Shown here one piece after another: positions 9,382 to 18,122 of a DNA stretch of 64,000 nucleotides. Position numbers and translations under genes: made by a program. Source of the stretch: CAZQHK01 sp964593455 (lineage in GTDB: Bacteria; Muiribacteriota; CAYSPT01); the NCBI GenBank assembly GCA_964593455.1, contig CAZQHK010000010.1, positions 1 to 64,000 of the forward strand, in the 5' to 3' direction. The notes below the pieces were generated by a model that did not search any database, was not told the DNA's origin, and saw nothing but the letters and a program-made list of their open reading frames with translations. How positions within the stretch are numbered: the first letter of the stretch is position 1; each line of letters starts with the position of its first letter.

Positions 9382-9548
9382 AACTGATTCTCCTATTCTG
9401 ATACAGTGTGATTACAAGTGTGCGAATCATCTTACATTTCATACCAATTATTGTCAATTCATACCTCATTTCCTGTCTATGAAAACAGGTGCAAAGTGAA
9501 GTGAATCCATCTTTCAAACCGGAGGACAAACTTTTCTATCATAGTGGG

Positions 9549-9578
9549 TTGACAGAGGGTAGAGGGGATGGCTAGAAT
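9549..9578 (+). promoter_or_regulatory. Promoter of the first glutamate dehydrogenase gene
   Basis: TTGACA (9549-9554), 18-base spacer, TAGAAT (9573-9578). This gives a leader of about 95 bases before the ATG at 9681. The 299 bases between the EF-hand gene and gdhA hold nothing else I can identify. Confidence 0.6.
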
Positions 9579-9680
9579 GTGCCGGAAACGCGGAGGTGCT
9601 CTTTGGAGATCTTTCTCTTCTCAGGGGTGCCTGGTTTACTTGTAATTATCACTACATAACCAAGGAAAGGGGCTAGTCAA

Positions 9681-11072
9681 ATGGCTAAGGGGAAGTCAAA
9701 ACAAACTATCAAGTCCTGTGATGTGGAAGCCTACATGAAAGACATCATCGCGTACAACGCAGGTGAGCGTGAGTTTCACCAGGCTGTCTGCGAGGTGGCG
9801 GAGTCGATCATCCCGATCCTTGATTGTCATCCGGAATACCAGGAGGCGAAGATCCTCGAGCGTATCGCCGAACCGGAACGGATGATCATGTTCCGCGTTC
9901 CGTGGGTCGATGACCAGGGAGAGGTGCAGGTCAACCGCGGGTATAGGATCGAGATGAACAGCGCCATCGGTCCGTACAAGGGCGGACTCCGGTTCCATCC
10001 CAGCGTGAATCTTAGTATTCTGAAATTCCTGGCGTTCGAGCAGGTCTTCAAGAACTCCCTGACCACGCTCCCCATGGGCGGCGGCAAGGGAGGAGCCAAC
10101 TTCGATCCCAAGGGCAAATCAGACGGCGAAGTAATGCGGTTCTGCCAGAGCTTCATGATGGAGTTGAGCCGCCATATTGGCCCCGACACCGACGTGCCCG
10201 CCGGGGATATCGGCGTGGGCGGCCGCGAGATAGGTTTTATGTATGGCATGTACCGGAAACTCCGCAACGAGGTCACCGGGGTTCTCACCGGCAAAGGGCT
10301 GACCTGGGGCGGCAGCCTGATCCGTCCCGAGGCCACCGGTTACGGCCAGGTCTACTTCGCCGAGGAGATGCTCAAGACCCGCGGCCAGAGCTTCAAGGGA
10401 TTGACCTGCCTGGTGTCCGGAGCCGGCAACGTGGCCCAGTACGCCACTGAGAAGGTCCTGGAACTGGGCGGCAAGGTGGTCGCCCTGTCCGATTCCGGCG
10501 GCATGATCTACGATCCCAAAGGCGTGGATGAGAAAAAGCTGGCCTGGGTCATGGAGCTCAAGAACGTCCGCCGCGGCCGCATCAAGGAGTACGCCAAGAA
10601 GTTCAGGAGTGCCAGGTACATCCCGGTGGACCCGAAGAAGAAGTTTAACCCGCTCTGGGACATAAAGGCCGACGTGGCTCTGCCCAGCGCCACCCAGAAC
10701 GAGATCAACGAGCTCGATGCCAAGCATCTGGTCAAGAACGGTGTGTTCTGTGTCTCGGAGGGCGCCAACATGCCCACCACTCCAGCTGGTGTGGAAGTAT
10801 TCATCAAGGCCAAGACCCTCTACGGTCCTGGCAAGGCGGCCAACGCCGGCGGCGTAGCCTGCTCCGGTCTGGAGATGTGCCAAAACAGCGCCCGGTTGAG
10901 CTGGACCCGCGAAGAGGTCGACCGCCGGCTCCACGACATAATGATCAGCATTCACGAGAACTGCGTCACGACCGCCGCCGAGTACGGCACTCCCGGCAAC
11001 TATGTCAACGGGGCCAACATCGCCGGCTTCCTCAAGGTGGCCCAGGCCATGCTGGAGCAGGGCATCGTATAA
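9681..11072 (+). CDS. gdhA: Glutamate dehydrogenase, GdhA type (probably NADP-specific)
   Basis: A 463-residue cytosolic enzyme interconverting 2-oxoglutarate plus ammonia and glutamate. It carries the hallmarks of the hexameric E. coli-type enzyme: YRIEMNSAIGPYKGGLRFHP, PMGGGKGGANFDPKG with the catalytic lysine, DTDVPAGDIGVGGREIGFMYG, TGKGLTWGGSLIRPEATGYG, and a Rossmann motif VSGAGNVAQYA. Length agrees with this subclass. NADP use is inferred from the subfamily, not read from residues. AAGGAAAGGGG precedes the ATG. Transcription should end at the hairpin at 11103. A second dehydrogenase of a different subclass lies 3.3 kb downstream. Confidence 0.95.
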   Translation: MAKGKSKQTIKSCDVEAYMKDIIAYNAGEREFHQAVCEVAESIIPILDCHPEYQEAKILERIAEPERMIMFRVPWVDDQGEVQVNRGYRIEMNSAIGPYKGGLRFHPSVNLSILKFLAFEQVFKNSLTTLPMGGGKGGANFDPKGKSDGEVMRFCQSFMMELSRHIGPDTDVPAGDIGVGGREIGFMYGMYRKLRNEVTGVLTGKGLTWGGSLIRPEATGYGQVYFAEEMLKTRGQSFKGLTCLVSGAGNVAQYATEKVLELGGKVVALSDSGGMIYDPKGVDEKKLAWVMELKNVRRGRIKEYAKKFRSARYIPVDPKKKFNPLWDIKADVALPSATQNEINELDAKHLVKNGVFCVSEGANMPTTPAGVEVFIKAKTLYGPGKAANAGGVACSGLEMCQNSARLSWTREEVDRRLHDIMISIHENCVTTAAEYGTPGNYVNGANIAGFLKVAQAMLEQGIV

Positions 11073-11102
11073 CCTGAAAACTACCGATTGCAGCAGGAAA
11101 AT

Positions 11103-11140
11103 AAAGAGCGGAGATGACCATTTTTCTCCGCTCTTTTCTA
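11103..11140 (+). terminator. Rho-independent terminator after gdhA
   Basis: AAAGAGCGGAGA-type left arm (11103-11114) pairs over 12 bases with TCTCCGCTCTTT (11125-11136), followed by a short T-rich tract. It begins 30 bases after the gdhA stop. It also shows that the longest version of the next ORF (from 11114) cannot be its true start. Confidence 0.8.
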
Positions 11141-11209
11141 CTCGGCGTGCTTGCTATTTATCCTGCATTATCCTACAATCGGCAACGGGTACCGGGAAGG
11201 ACTGTTAGC

Positions 11210-13513
11210 ATGCTGCCCTCAAAAGACCGTTTCATCAGGAAAATAGCCGACAACTTCCAGTTTCTCAAATTCGCCATCGAGGAGGAAGGTCTGGGACTGC
11301 TCTACCTGCAGTACCTGCAAAGCGGTGGGGCCTCCATCGAGCCGAAGGAAAAGAAGATCGTGCTCGAGAACATGGCCCGGAAGCTGATAACGGAGGACGA
11401 GCATTACGTAGCATTGATCGCCGATATTTTCAGTTTTGACGATCTGATCCGCATCAAGGAACGTATCATCGGCCAGGGCCGTATCGGGGGCAAAAGCACG
11501 GGGATGCTGCTGGCTCACAACGCCCTGAAAAAGAACGAGGATTATCTCGGTTGCGAGATAAGGATTCCCCGGTCGTGGTACATTGGCAGCGTGGTCTTTA
11601 CCGAGTTTCTGGAGCAAAACGGCCTGGAACGTTTCGAAAACGTCAAGTGGCAGGAGAGCATCCACGAGGAAAATTACCAGGAGCTTCTGTCGCTGTTTCC
11701 CGAGGCAACCTTCGGCCAGGACATCATCGCCCGAATCAAGAAACTGTTGAAGAAGACGCAGGGAACGCCCCTGATCGTCCGGTCTTCATCGCTGCTGGAA
11801 GATTGCCGCAAGGCGCCCTTTGCCGGGCTGTACGACAGTTACTTCATCCCGAATTGTTTCTCCTTGGACGAAAACCTGGAGATGTTCGTGGAGGGCATGA
11901 AAACGATCTATGCTTCACTCTTCAAACCGGACTGTTTCGAGTACCGCCGCAAGCGTGGGCTGCTGCGTCAGTACGAGGCCATGGCCTTCCTGGTCCAGGA
12001 AGTGGTGGGAATGGAGCTGGAAGGCATGGAAAAGCACGAGGACCTGTACGCTCCGCTCTTTTCCGGAGTGGGTTTTTCCCAGAACTGTTTTCCGTGGTCG
12101 AAAGACGTGCGCCAGGAGGACGGTGCGGTCCGGCTGGCTTTCGGTCTGGGCACCGCGGTGGTGGATCGTCCAGAGGAAGACGGCGGTACTTTTCTCTGCG
12201 ATCTGACCACCTACTCGCATCCCAAGGGCGAACAGATGCTAAAATCGTCGCAACGGCAGGTGCACGTGGTGGATATGAAGGAGCGGGATTTCCGGGAAAC
12301 GGTGAAACCGATTGATGTGAATGAGCTGATTCGCGGCAATCTCAGATCCTACTTCGAGGACAATGATCTGCTCGGCGCCGAAGAGCTTATCAGCGTTTCC
12401 GACCGGACCGGCCGGATCAGGCGGGCCAACAAGCACACCATGAAGAAAGGGTATCCCTTCGTCACCTTCCATTCTATTGCCCAAAAGTGGGGCCCGCAGC
12501 TCAAGAAGATGCTCAAGGTCATTGAGTTTGTGTACACCCGGGAAGAGATAGCCGCTTACCTCAACGACGCCATGTGGATAAAAGTAGGCAAGATTATCGG
12601 GTACTGCCCTCCGAATATCCGCGAATGCTTGAAAGAGGACAAAATAACGATCTTTTGCGAGTGTTCCATTAAAAGCGAGTTCCAGCACGATCAGAAGTTT
12701 GCCAGAGGCCTGGCCGACCAGTTGCGGTTCGTGGTGGAAGCCAAGAATCTCATCAAGAGGCTCGGTGATTACCGGTCGTTCAAGTACGCCTTCAACCAGG
12801 TGATGCATAAAGAGCTGAAAAATGATATCAATAAGCTGTTGCGACGCAAAGCCGTGGACGTCGAGTTCGCGGTGGTGGGGGAGGTCTTATATTTACTTCA
12901 ATGTCGCTCTCTCAGCCTGTACAGTGACGCCGACCTTGATAAGGACCTCGCTTCCATTTTGGAGTGGGATAAGTTCATCGAGGTCCGGTCTATCTGTCCG
13001 ACGGCACAGGTCCATATAGACAGCGTGCTGTATGTTGACGGGGAGCGGTATGCAGATATGACGGAACCGGAAAAGTTCGAGATCAGGGATACCATCGGTG
13101 AAATCAATCTGGACATCGGAGCAGAAAACGAGGAGCGGCAAAAAGATGGAAGGGAATCTCGGAACGTGATGTTTCTCTTGCCCGGCAGAGTCGGTTCGTC
13201 ACATCCGGAACTGGGGGTGCCGGTCCGCTATCACGATGTCGATAACGCCCGGATCCTGGTGGAGTGCCCCATGGGGGATCAACAGCCCGATTTTTCCTAC
13301 GGATCTCATTTTTACCTGCGCCTGGTGGGAGACGAGATCTACACGTTTCCCATTGCTTCCGGAGACCTGTTCCGGAAAGAGCTCATCGATTCCAATCAGG
13401 TCGAACACTATCTCGGCGGCGCCATCGTCATAGCGGATATCCCGCAGACGATCTACATGTCCGGGGTGGAAAAATGGATCGTGAGCGAGCTTGAAACGGA
13501 ACAGGAAAAGTAA
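11210..13513 (+). CDS. PEP/pyruvate-binding domain protein (PEP-synthase/PPDK N-domain type)
   Basis: A 767-residue protein from the ATG at 11210, preceded by GGGAAGGA. It has the ATP-grasp pyruvate/ATP-binding features of PEP synthase and pyruvate phosphate dikinase: GQGRIGGKSTGM near the N-terminus, then PLIVRSSSLLED..APFAGLYDSYF. The C-terminus has the companion block LLPGRVGSSHPELGVPV and SYGSHFYLRLV. The swivelling phosphohistidine domain and the PEP-binding barrel of the full enzymes are absent. It may therefore be a phosphotransferase of altered function rather than a gluconeogenic enzyme. It lies downstream of the gdhA terminator, so it is probably transcribed separately. Confidence 0.85.
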   Translation: MLPSKDRFIRKIADNFQFLKFAIEEEGLGLLYLQYLQSGGASIEPKEKKIVLENMARKLITEDEHYVALIADIFSFDDLIRIKERIIGQGRIGGKSTGMLLAHNALKKNEDYLGCEIRIPRSWYIGSVVFTEFLEQNGLERFENVKWQESIHEENYQELLSLFPEATFGQDIIARIKKLLKKTQGTPLIVRSSSLLEDCRKAPFAGLYDSYFIPNCFSLDENLEMFVEGMKTIYASLFKPDCFEYRRKRGLLRQYEAMAFLVQEVVGMELEGMEKHEDLYAPLFSGVGFSQNCFPWSKDVRQEDGAVRLAFGLGTAVVDRPEEDGGTFLCDLTTYSHPKGEQMLKSSQRQVHVVDMKERDFRETVKPIDVNELIRGNLRSYFEDNDLLGAEELISVSDRTGRIRRANKHTMKKGYPFVTFHSIAQKWGPQLKKMLKVIEFVYTREEIAAYLNDAMWIKVGKIIGYCPPNIRECLKEDKITIFCECSIKSEFQHDQKFARGLADQLRFVVEAKNLIKRLGDYRSFKYAFNQVMHKELKNDINKLLRRKAVDVEFAVVGEVLYLLQCRSLSLYSDADLDKDLASILEWDKFIEVRSICPTAQVHIDSVLYVDGERYADMTEPEKFEIRDTIGEINLDIGAENEERQKDGRESRNVMFLLPGRVGSSHPELGVPVRYHDVDNARILVECPMGDQQPDFSYGSHFYLRLVGDEIYTFPIASGDLFRKELIDSNQVEHYLGGAIVIADIPQTIYMSGVEKWIVSELETEQEK

Positions 13514-13553
13514 TGACCGACCATAATGGCCAATCCGCCGCGTATCCGGTCGC

Positions 13554-13582
13554 TTGACAGTCCTGTTAAGCTGTACTATCAT
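13554..13582 (+). promoter_or_regulatory. Promoter of the DUF1232/J-domain gene
   Basis: TTGACA (13554-13559), exactly 17 bases, TATCAT (13577-13582). The ATG at 13671 gives a leader of about 80 bases. Confidence 0.6.
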
Positions 13583-13670
13583 CGAAACCGGCAGGCTTCG
13601 AGTCCGGAGGGAAGCTGCCCATAAAACCGGTCCTTTGGGCACGTTAGCAGCTTCGAATGAGGCTATAACC

Positions 13671-14168
13671 ATGAAAAAGTTCATTGTGGTTCTGTTGTCT
13701 ATCCTGTATATCCTGTCACCGGTTGATCTTCTTCCCGAACTGATGGGCCCTCACGGGATGATAGACGACGTGGTCTTATTGGCCTTTGTAGTCTACATGC
13801 TGGCCACCGGCCGCTCCCCTCTTTCACTGTTTAAACTTTTTAAACAACCGCCGAAACAGGGATGGTCTCAGCAGGAATTCGAGGGGGCGAGATCCGAATG
13901 GAAAACAAGGCAGGCCGGCGGCGCAGCCGGAGACGGTGCCGATGAACGTGAATCCGTCTCCGGGGAAACCGATACGCTCAAGGACCCGTATAGTATTCTG
14001 GAAATAGAACGGAATGCTTCACTGGATGAAATTAAAAAAGCTTACAAAGAAAAAGTGACCCTGTATCATCCGGACAAAGTCTCTCATCTGGGGGAGGAGT
14101 TCAGGGAGATAGCGCACCGGAAATTTGTTGATATCCAGTGGGCATATAATGAATTAAAAAGAAGTTGA
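13671..14168 (+). CDS. DUF1232 (YkvA-like) membrane protein with C-terminal J domain
   Basis: A 165-residue protein. The N-terminus has the DUF1232 pattern YILSPVDLLPEL..GMIDDVVLLAFVVYML, a membrane-associated segment. A charged linker (about 60-105) leads to a J domain, DPYSILEIERNASLDEIKKAYKEK, with the HPD tripeptide in YHPDKVSHLG. J domains recruit Hsp70 (DnaK), so this is probably a membrane-tethered DnaK co-chaperone. The start at 13671 places the protein just at DUF1232; the longer frame to 13554 overlaps the promoter. It sits between the PEP-binding gene and the second glutamate dehydrogenase. Confidence 0.85.
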   Translation: MKKFIVVLLSILYILSPVDLLPELMGPHGMIDDVVLLAFVVYMLATGRSPLSLFKLFKQPPKQGWSQQEFEGARSEWKTRQAGGAAGDGADERESVSGETDTLKDPYSILEIERNASLDEIKKAYKEKVTLYHPDKVSHLGEEFREIAHRKFVDIQWAYNELKRS

Positions 14169-14183
14169 CATGGAATATATTCC

Positions 14184-14212
14184 TTGAAATATTGACATAT
14201 TTATGGTATAAT
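14184..14212 (+). promoter_or_regulatory. Strong promoter of the second glutamate dehydrogenase gene
   Basis: TTGAAA (14184-14189), 17 bases, TATAAT (14207-14212). The leader is about 150 bases, long enough for leader-based control, but I recognise no known riboswitch in it. Confidence 0.65.
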
Positions 14213-14366
14213 ACAAGACTTACTTTTAAAATAGAGTAGTAGGTAGTAAGCACAATAAGAACCAATCTTCGAGGCTAATTTCTGTAGCCAGTATCCAGTA
14301 GATACCTTACGTTACCTGGTGTTACCAGCTTATTATGCATATTTCAACGTTATTGGAGGAATTTTT

Positions 14367-15617
14367 ATGAGTCTTTACGAAACAGTCGGTAAACAGTTCA
14401 ACAAAGCAGCCGACCTGATGAATCTGGACCCGGATATTCGCAGGATGCTGGCGAAGCCCCAGAACGAGATTATCGTCAATTTCCCGGCGATCATGGACGA
14501 CAGTCGGGTGGAGATGTTCACGGGCTACCGCGTTCAACATAATAATATATTGGGACCATTCAAGGGCGGGCTCCGGTTCCACCCTGCTGTGGACATCGAT
14601 GAGGTCCGCTCTCTGGCTACCTGGATGACCTGGAAAAGCGCTATCATGGACATACCCTTCGGTGGCGGCAAGGGCGGAATCCAGATATCACCCTGGAAGT
14701 ATTCAAAGCGGGAACTGATGCGGATCACCCGCCGGTTCACGGTGGCTTTGGGTAACAATATCGGGCCGGAATACGATATCCCGGCACCCGACGTGAACAC
14801 CAATGCCCAGATCATGGCCTGGATGCTCGATACCTACCTGATGATGATGCCGGCCCGCGAGCGAAACGCCAACTACCATGTGGTCACCGGCAAACCCATC
14901 GCTTCCGGCGGCTCCATCGGCCGTGACAAGGCGACGGGCCAGGGACTGGTCTACTGTATCGAGAAATGGGCCGAATGCAACAATGTCGACCTGGGCACGA
15001 CGACCTACTTCGTGCAGGGATTCGGTAATGTTGGTTCCTGGTCGGCCAAACTGCTCAAGCCGCACGGCTCGAAGCTTCTGGCGGCTGAAGATCACACCGG
15101 CGCCATCGTCAACCTCGATGGTATCGACGCCGACAAGCTGGCCGACTACGTGGCTGAAAAGGGTGGCGTTGAACGGTATCCGGAAGCGAAAGCTATTGAC
15201 CACGAGACCTTCATGAAGACCAAAGCGGACATCTTCGTGCCGGCGGCACTTGAAAACCAGATAACGGAAGAAACCGCACCCTGGCTGGAGGTGAAACTGG
15301 TGGCCGAGGGCGCCAACGGACCAACGGACCTGGAGGGCGACCGTATTTTGGGTAACAAGGGTATAGACCTGATTCCCGACATCCTCTGCAACGCGGGCGG
15401 TGTGTGCGTGAGCTATTTCGAATGGCTCCAGAACAAACGGAGCGAGTTCTGGGAGCTGGAGGAAGTCGACCGGAAACTCCATACCAAGATGATCAACGCC
15501 TATGGTCGTGTCAGGGAGGCCGCTAAAGAGTTTGACTGCGATTGGCGTACCGCCGCCTACATCGTGGCCCTGCGGCGCCTGGGAAGAACCTACAGCGAGC
15601 GCGGCATCTTCCCCTGA
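14367..15617 (+). CDS. Glutamate dehydrogenase, RocG/GudB/archaeal-type subclass
   Basis: A 416-residue cytosolic Glu/Leu/Phe/Val dehydrogenase, the usual length of the catabolic or thermophile-type GDH. Motifs: YRVQHNNILGPFKGGLRFHP, IPFGGGKGGIQ with the catalytic lysine, EYDIPAPDVNTN, TGKPIASGGSIGRDKATGQG, Rossmann FVQGFGNVGSWSA, and LVAEGANGPT near the end. The ATG at 14367 follows GGAGGA at 14355-14360. The coenzyme cannot be read with confidence; this subclass is often NAD- or dual-specific. It has its own promoter and terminator, so it can be regulated separately from gdhA. Confidence 0.93.
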   Translation: MSLYETVGKQFNKAADLMNLDPDIRRMLAKPQNEIIVNFPAIMDDSRVEMFTGYRVQHNNILGPFKGGLRFHPAVDIDEVRSLATWMTWKSAIMDIPFGGGKGGIQISPWKYSKRELMRITRRFTVALGNNIGPEYDIPAPDVNTNAQIMAWMLDTYLMMMPARERNANYHVVTGKPIASGGSIGRDKATGQGLVYCIEKWAECNNVDLGTTTYFVQGFGNVGSWSAKLLKPHGSKLLAAEDHTGAIVNLDGIDADKLADYVAEKGGVERYPEAKAIDHETFMKTKADIFVPAALENQITEETAPWLEVKLVAEGANGPTDLEGDRILGNKGIDLIPDILCNAGGVCVSYFEWLQNKRSEFWELEEVDRKLHTKMINAYGRVREAAKEFDCDWRTAAYIVALRRLGRTYSERGIFP

Positions 15618-15641
15618 TCGCGGAGGGAAAACGTATGTCAG

Positions 15642-15670
15642 AAAGGAGAGGCAAATGCCTCTCCTTTTTT
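15642..15670 (+). terminator. Rho-independent terminator after the second GDH gene
   Basis: AAAGGAGAGGC (15642-15652) and GCCTCTCCTTT (15657-15667) form an 11-bp stem with loop AAAT, followed by a T-run (TTTTTTG). It begins 25 bases after the stop codon. Confidence 0.88.
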
Positions 15671-15693
15671 GTTTACCTGACACTCCGCAGACA

Positions 15694-16638
15694 TCAATCT
15701 TCCTTCAACTGCATCAACCGGTCTAGGAAGGCTTTCATGAAAAATAAGCCTAGAAAGAGTGGAAAGAGGCGGTTGACGAAGGTGGTCAGGAGGCTGCTGG
15801 CCATGAGGATTTCGGCCGGTGCGAATTTGGGGAAGAACACCAGGAAAGCCGATTCCCTTGTACCCAGGCTGCAGAAGGTGATGGGCAGCACGGCGATGAT
15901 GATACTCAGAGGGCCGAAAAGCAGGAAGGTACTGAACGGCACCTCTGTCCCCAGGGCCTTAAGGAGCAAATAGGTGTTGAGAAGCTGGCATCCCTCGAAC
16001 ACCAGGGAGCACAGCATCAGGATCGACATCTGTTTGGGGAGAAACAGTTTCCGGGAGGTCCTGAACTCCTCCTCTTTCAGACGGACCAGGCGGAGCAGCC
16101 GTTTGACCAGGCTGCTGGTGTGTGTAGTCCCGGCCAGGAACAAAAGACTTAAAAGAACCACCGCCAGGATCGCCACCCCGATTTTTTCGGGGACGCCCGG
16201 AACATACAGGAACAAGCCGGCCAGGGCGAAAGCGGACAGGGCAGCGAAGCTCAGGATATAGCCCAGGATGATGGAGACGACGCCCTTGCTGTAGGGAAAT
16301 CCGTGCTTGGTTTTCAGGTACGCCGCACGGCTCAGTTCTCCCGCTTTGAATGGGGTGACGTTTTTTATCGGCAGCGTTCCCATTCGTAAGATAAGCGCTT
16401 CCTTAAACGTCAGCGTGCAACCCAGGGTGTACAGGATGTACTGGTAGCGGGGAATAGTAATGAAGATGTGGGCGGCGAAAGAGATGAAAAGGCCTGCGGC
16501 CAGAAGTTGAACATTCGCCTGGCTGATAGCCTCCATCACGTCTGCAAACTTGATCTTGGAGAACAGGACGGCAAAGATACCGATCGTGGTCAGCCAGACC
16601 AGAACAAATTTGATCACTCGTTTGGTCGTGTCTTTCAT
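15694..16638 (-). CDS. UPF0104/LPG-synthase-TM-type multipass membrane protein
   Basis: A 314-residue integral membrane protein of the UPF0104 family (the transmembrane half of lysylphosphatidylglycerol synthase, also found in HpnL-type proteins). It has about eight hydrophobic helices. Family features include IKNVTPFKAGELSRAAYLK and the late PITFCSLGTRESAFL. It lacks the soluble aminoacyl-transferase domain of MprF. The ATG at 16638 overlaps the TGA of the upstream radical SAM gene by 4 bases, so the longer ORF to 16848 is not the start. Last gene of the cluster; lipid or lipid-linked product transport is inferred from the family. Confidence 0.85.
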   Translation of the reverse strand: MKDTTKRVIKFVLVWLTTIGIFAVLFSKIKFADVMEAISQANVQLLAAGLFISFAAHIFITIPRYQYILYTLGCTLTFKEALILRMGTLPIKNVTPFKAGELSRAAYLKTKHGFPYSKGVVSIILGYILSFAALSAFALAGLFLYVPGVPEKIGVAILAVVLLSLLFLAGTTHTSSLVKRLLRLVRLKEEEFRTSRKLFLPKQMSILMLCSLVFEGCQLLNTYLLLKALGTEVPFSTFLLFGPLSIIIAVLPITFCSLGTRESAFLVFFPKFAPAEILMASSLLTTFVNRLFPLFLGLFFMKAFLDRLMQLKED

Positions 16639-18122
16639 TTGAAAAACTTTCGCTTGATACGCAACAGATAGTACTTGATGTAGAGAATGTAACGGTAGTC
16701 TCTTCCCTTGAAAGCCACCAGTATCTGCAGGAGAATAATCACCGGGGACGGGATAGAGCCGAAGGCCCGGTACCATTTGTGCCTGATGATATATTTCACC
16801 CACGGTTCCGGCAGCAGCGGCAGAAATTTGTAGAGAACTGAAAAACATTTGTTTATCCGTCGCACTCTACTGTCTTTCACGTCGCCGCCGTGAAAGAAAT
16901 TCCCGATCCGGCCCGACTCGATGTCTTTCACGTTGGCGTCACTCAAAAGGCCTTCTTCCCTGGCCCGTTTCAGGATCGGCATCTTTGGGAAATAGGTCAG
17001 ATTGTGGACTTTGAGGCGGTTCAAGTAAGAAAGTCTGCTGTAGAACAGGGCTCCGTAGATGTGGTCCCGTTCTCTTTCTCCGGGCAACCCGAACATGTGG
17101 TCGATGTCGTAGTTCAGACCCACCCGGTCGCAGGTCGCATAGGTTTCAAATGAACGGGCGTTCGTTTCGGTGCGGTTGAGTACGTCCCGTTTCACCTGCT
17201 CGTTCACCGTCTGCATCCCGAACTCGATACAGTAACAGCCGGCGTTTTTCAGCATGCGGGCCAGTTCCTCGTCGAGCAGGGTCACCTTCCCGAAGCACCT
17301 GAACGGCACACCGATCTCTTTCGTGTACCGGTCAAGCAGGTTCTTGAGCCATTTCCGGTCGGTGAAAAACAGGGCGTCATTGAACATCACTTCGCGGAAA
17401 TCGTACCGTTTCTTCATCTGAACGAGCTCATCCATGATGGATTCGATACTTCTTTTCCGGTAAAACTTGTTTTTGTAGAGCTTGTTGATATAGCTCTCGC
17501 AGCAGTAGCTGCAGCTGAAGACACACCCCCGGCCGGCCATGATCATATAGTCGTCCCGGTAGTTGACCTCTTTCTCGAACAGTGCCTTGTCGGGCAGCGG
17601 CAGGGAATCGAGGTCCTTGACCAGAGGAGCAATCTTGTTGTGCTTGACAGTGCCGTTTTGCTTGTACCAGAGGTTGGGCACTTTTTTAAAATTCGGTTTC
17701 TCGGCCGTGAGCGCTTTCACCAGGGCGGGCAGCGCCTGGTCACCCTCGCCCACCACCACGAAATCGACGGACTCATTCCCGATCACCGTTTCCGGCACCA
17801 GGCTGGGGTGAATGCCACCGAAAACCACCGGTACCTTCTTCCGTTCTTTGACGATTCGGGCGATATCGACGGTCCACTCGTACGTGCCGGTGTAAACGGT
17901 GAAAGCCACCAGATCGGGGGCGGATCGTTCGATGAGCGCGAGTACATCTTCTTTCCTGGAGAAAATCTTTTCCAGGAACGGGATATAAAAGACATTGTCT
18001 TCGGTCCCGAACAGTCCCGGATCGTAGGCCAGCGCCACCTCGTGCCCTGCTTCTTTAAGGATGCTGGAGAGGTACTCTATCCCCAGGTGTTCTCTTCCTA
18101 GATGAACGAAACAGATCTTCAT
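16635..18122 (-). CDS. B12-binding-domain radical SAM protein 1
   Basis: A 495-residue enzyme. Residues 1-140 form a Rossmann-like cobalamin-binding domain (FVHLGREHLGIEYLSSIL, PVVFGGIHPSLVPE, VVVGEGDQAL). The radical SAM cluster motif is C200-x3-C204-x2-C207 in GRGCVFSCSYC. The C-terminus has a basic tail with a hydrophobic stretch. Such enzymes carry out methylations or other radical rearrangements in lipid and natural-product pathways; the substrate here is unknown. The start at 18122 gives an ATGA overlap with the upstream paralogue; the 3-codon-longer ORF is less likely. Confidence 0.88.
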   Translation of the reverse strand: MKICFVHLGREHLGIEYLSSILKEAGHEVALAYDPGLFGTEDNVFYIPFLEKIFSRKEDVLALIERSAPDLVAFTVYTGTYEWTVDIARIVKERKKVPVVFGGIHPSLVPETVIGNESVDFVVVGEGDQALPALVKALTAEKPNFKKVPNLWYKQNGTVKHNKIAPLVKDLDSLPLPDKALFEKEVNYRDDYMIMAGRGCVFSCSYCCESYINKLYKNKFYRKRSIESIMDELVQMKKRYDFREVMFNDALFFTDRKWLKNLLDRYTKEIGVPFRCFGKVTLLDEELARMLKNAGCYCIEFGMQTVNEQVKRDVLNRTETNARSFETYATCDRVGLNYDIDHMFGLPGERERDHIYGALFYSRLSYLNRLKVHNLTYFPKMPILKRAREEGLLSDANVKDIESGRIGNFFHGGDVKDSRVRRINKCFSVLYKFLPLLPEPWVKYIIRHKWYRAFGSIPSPVIILLQILVAFKGRDYRYILYIKYYLLRIKRKFFK

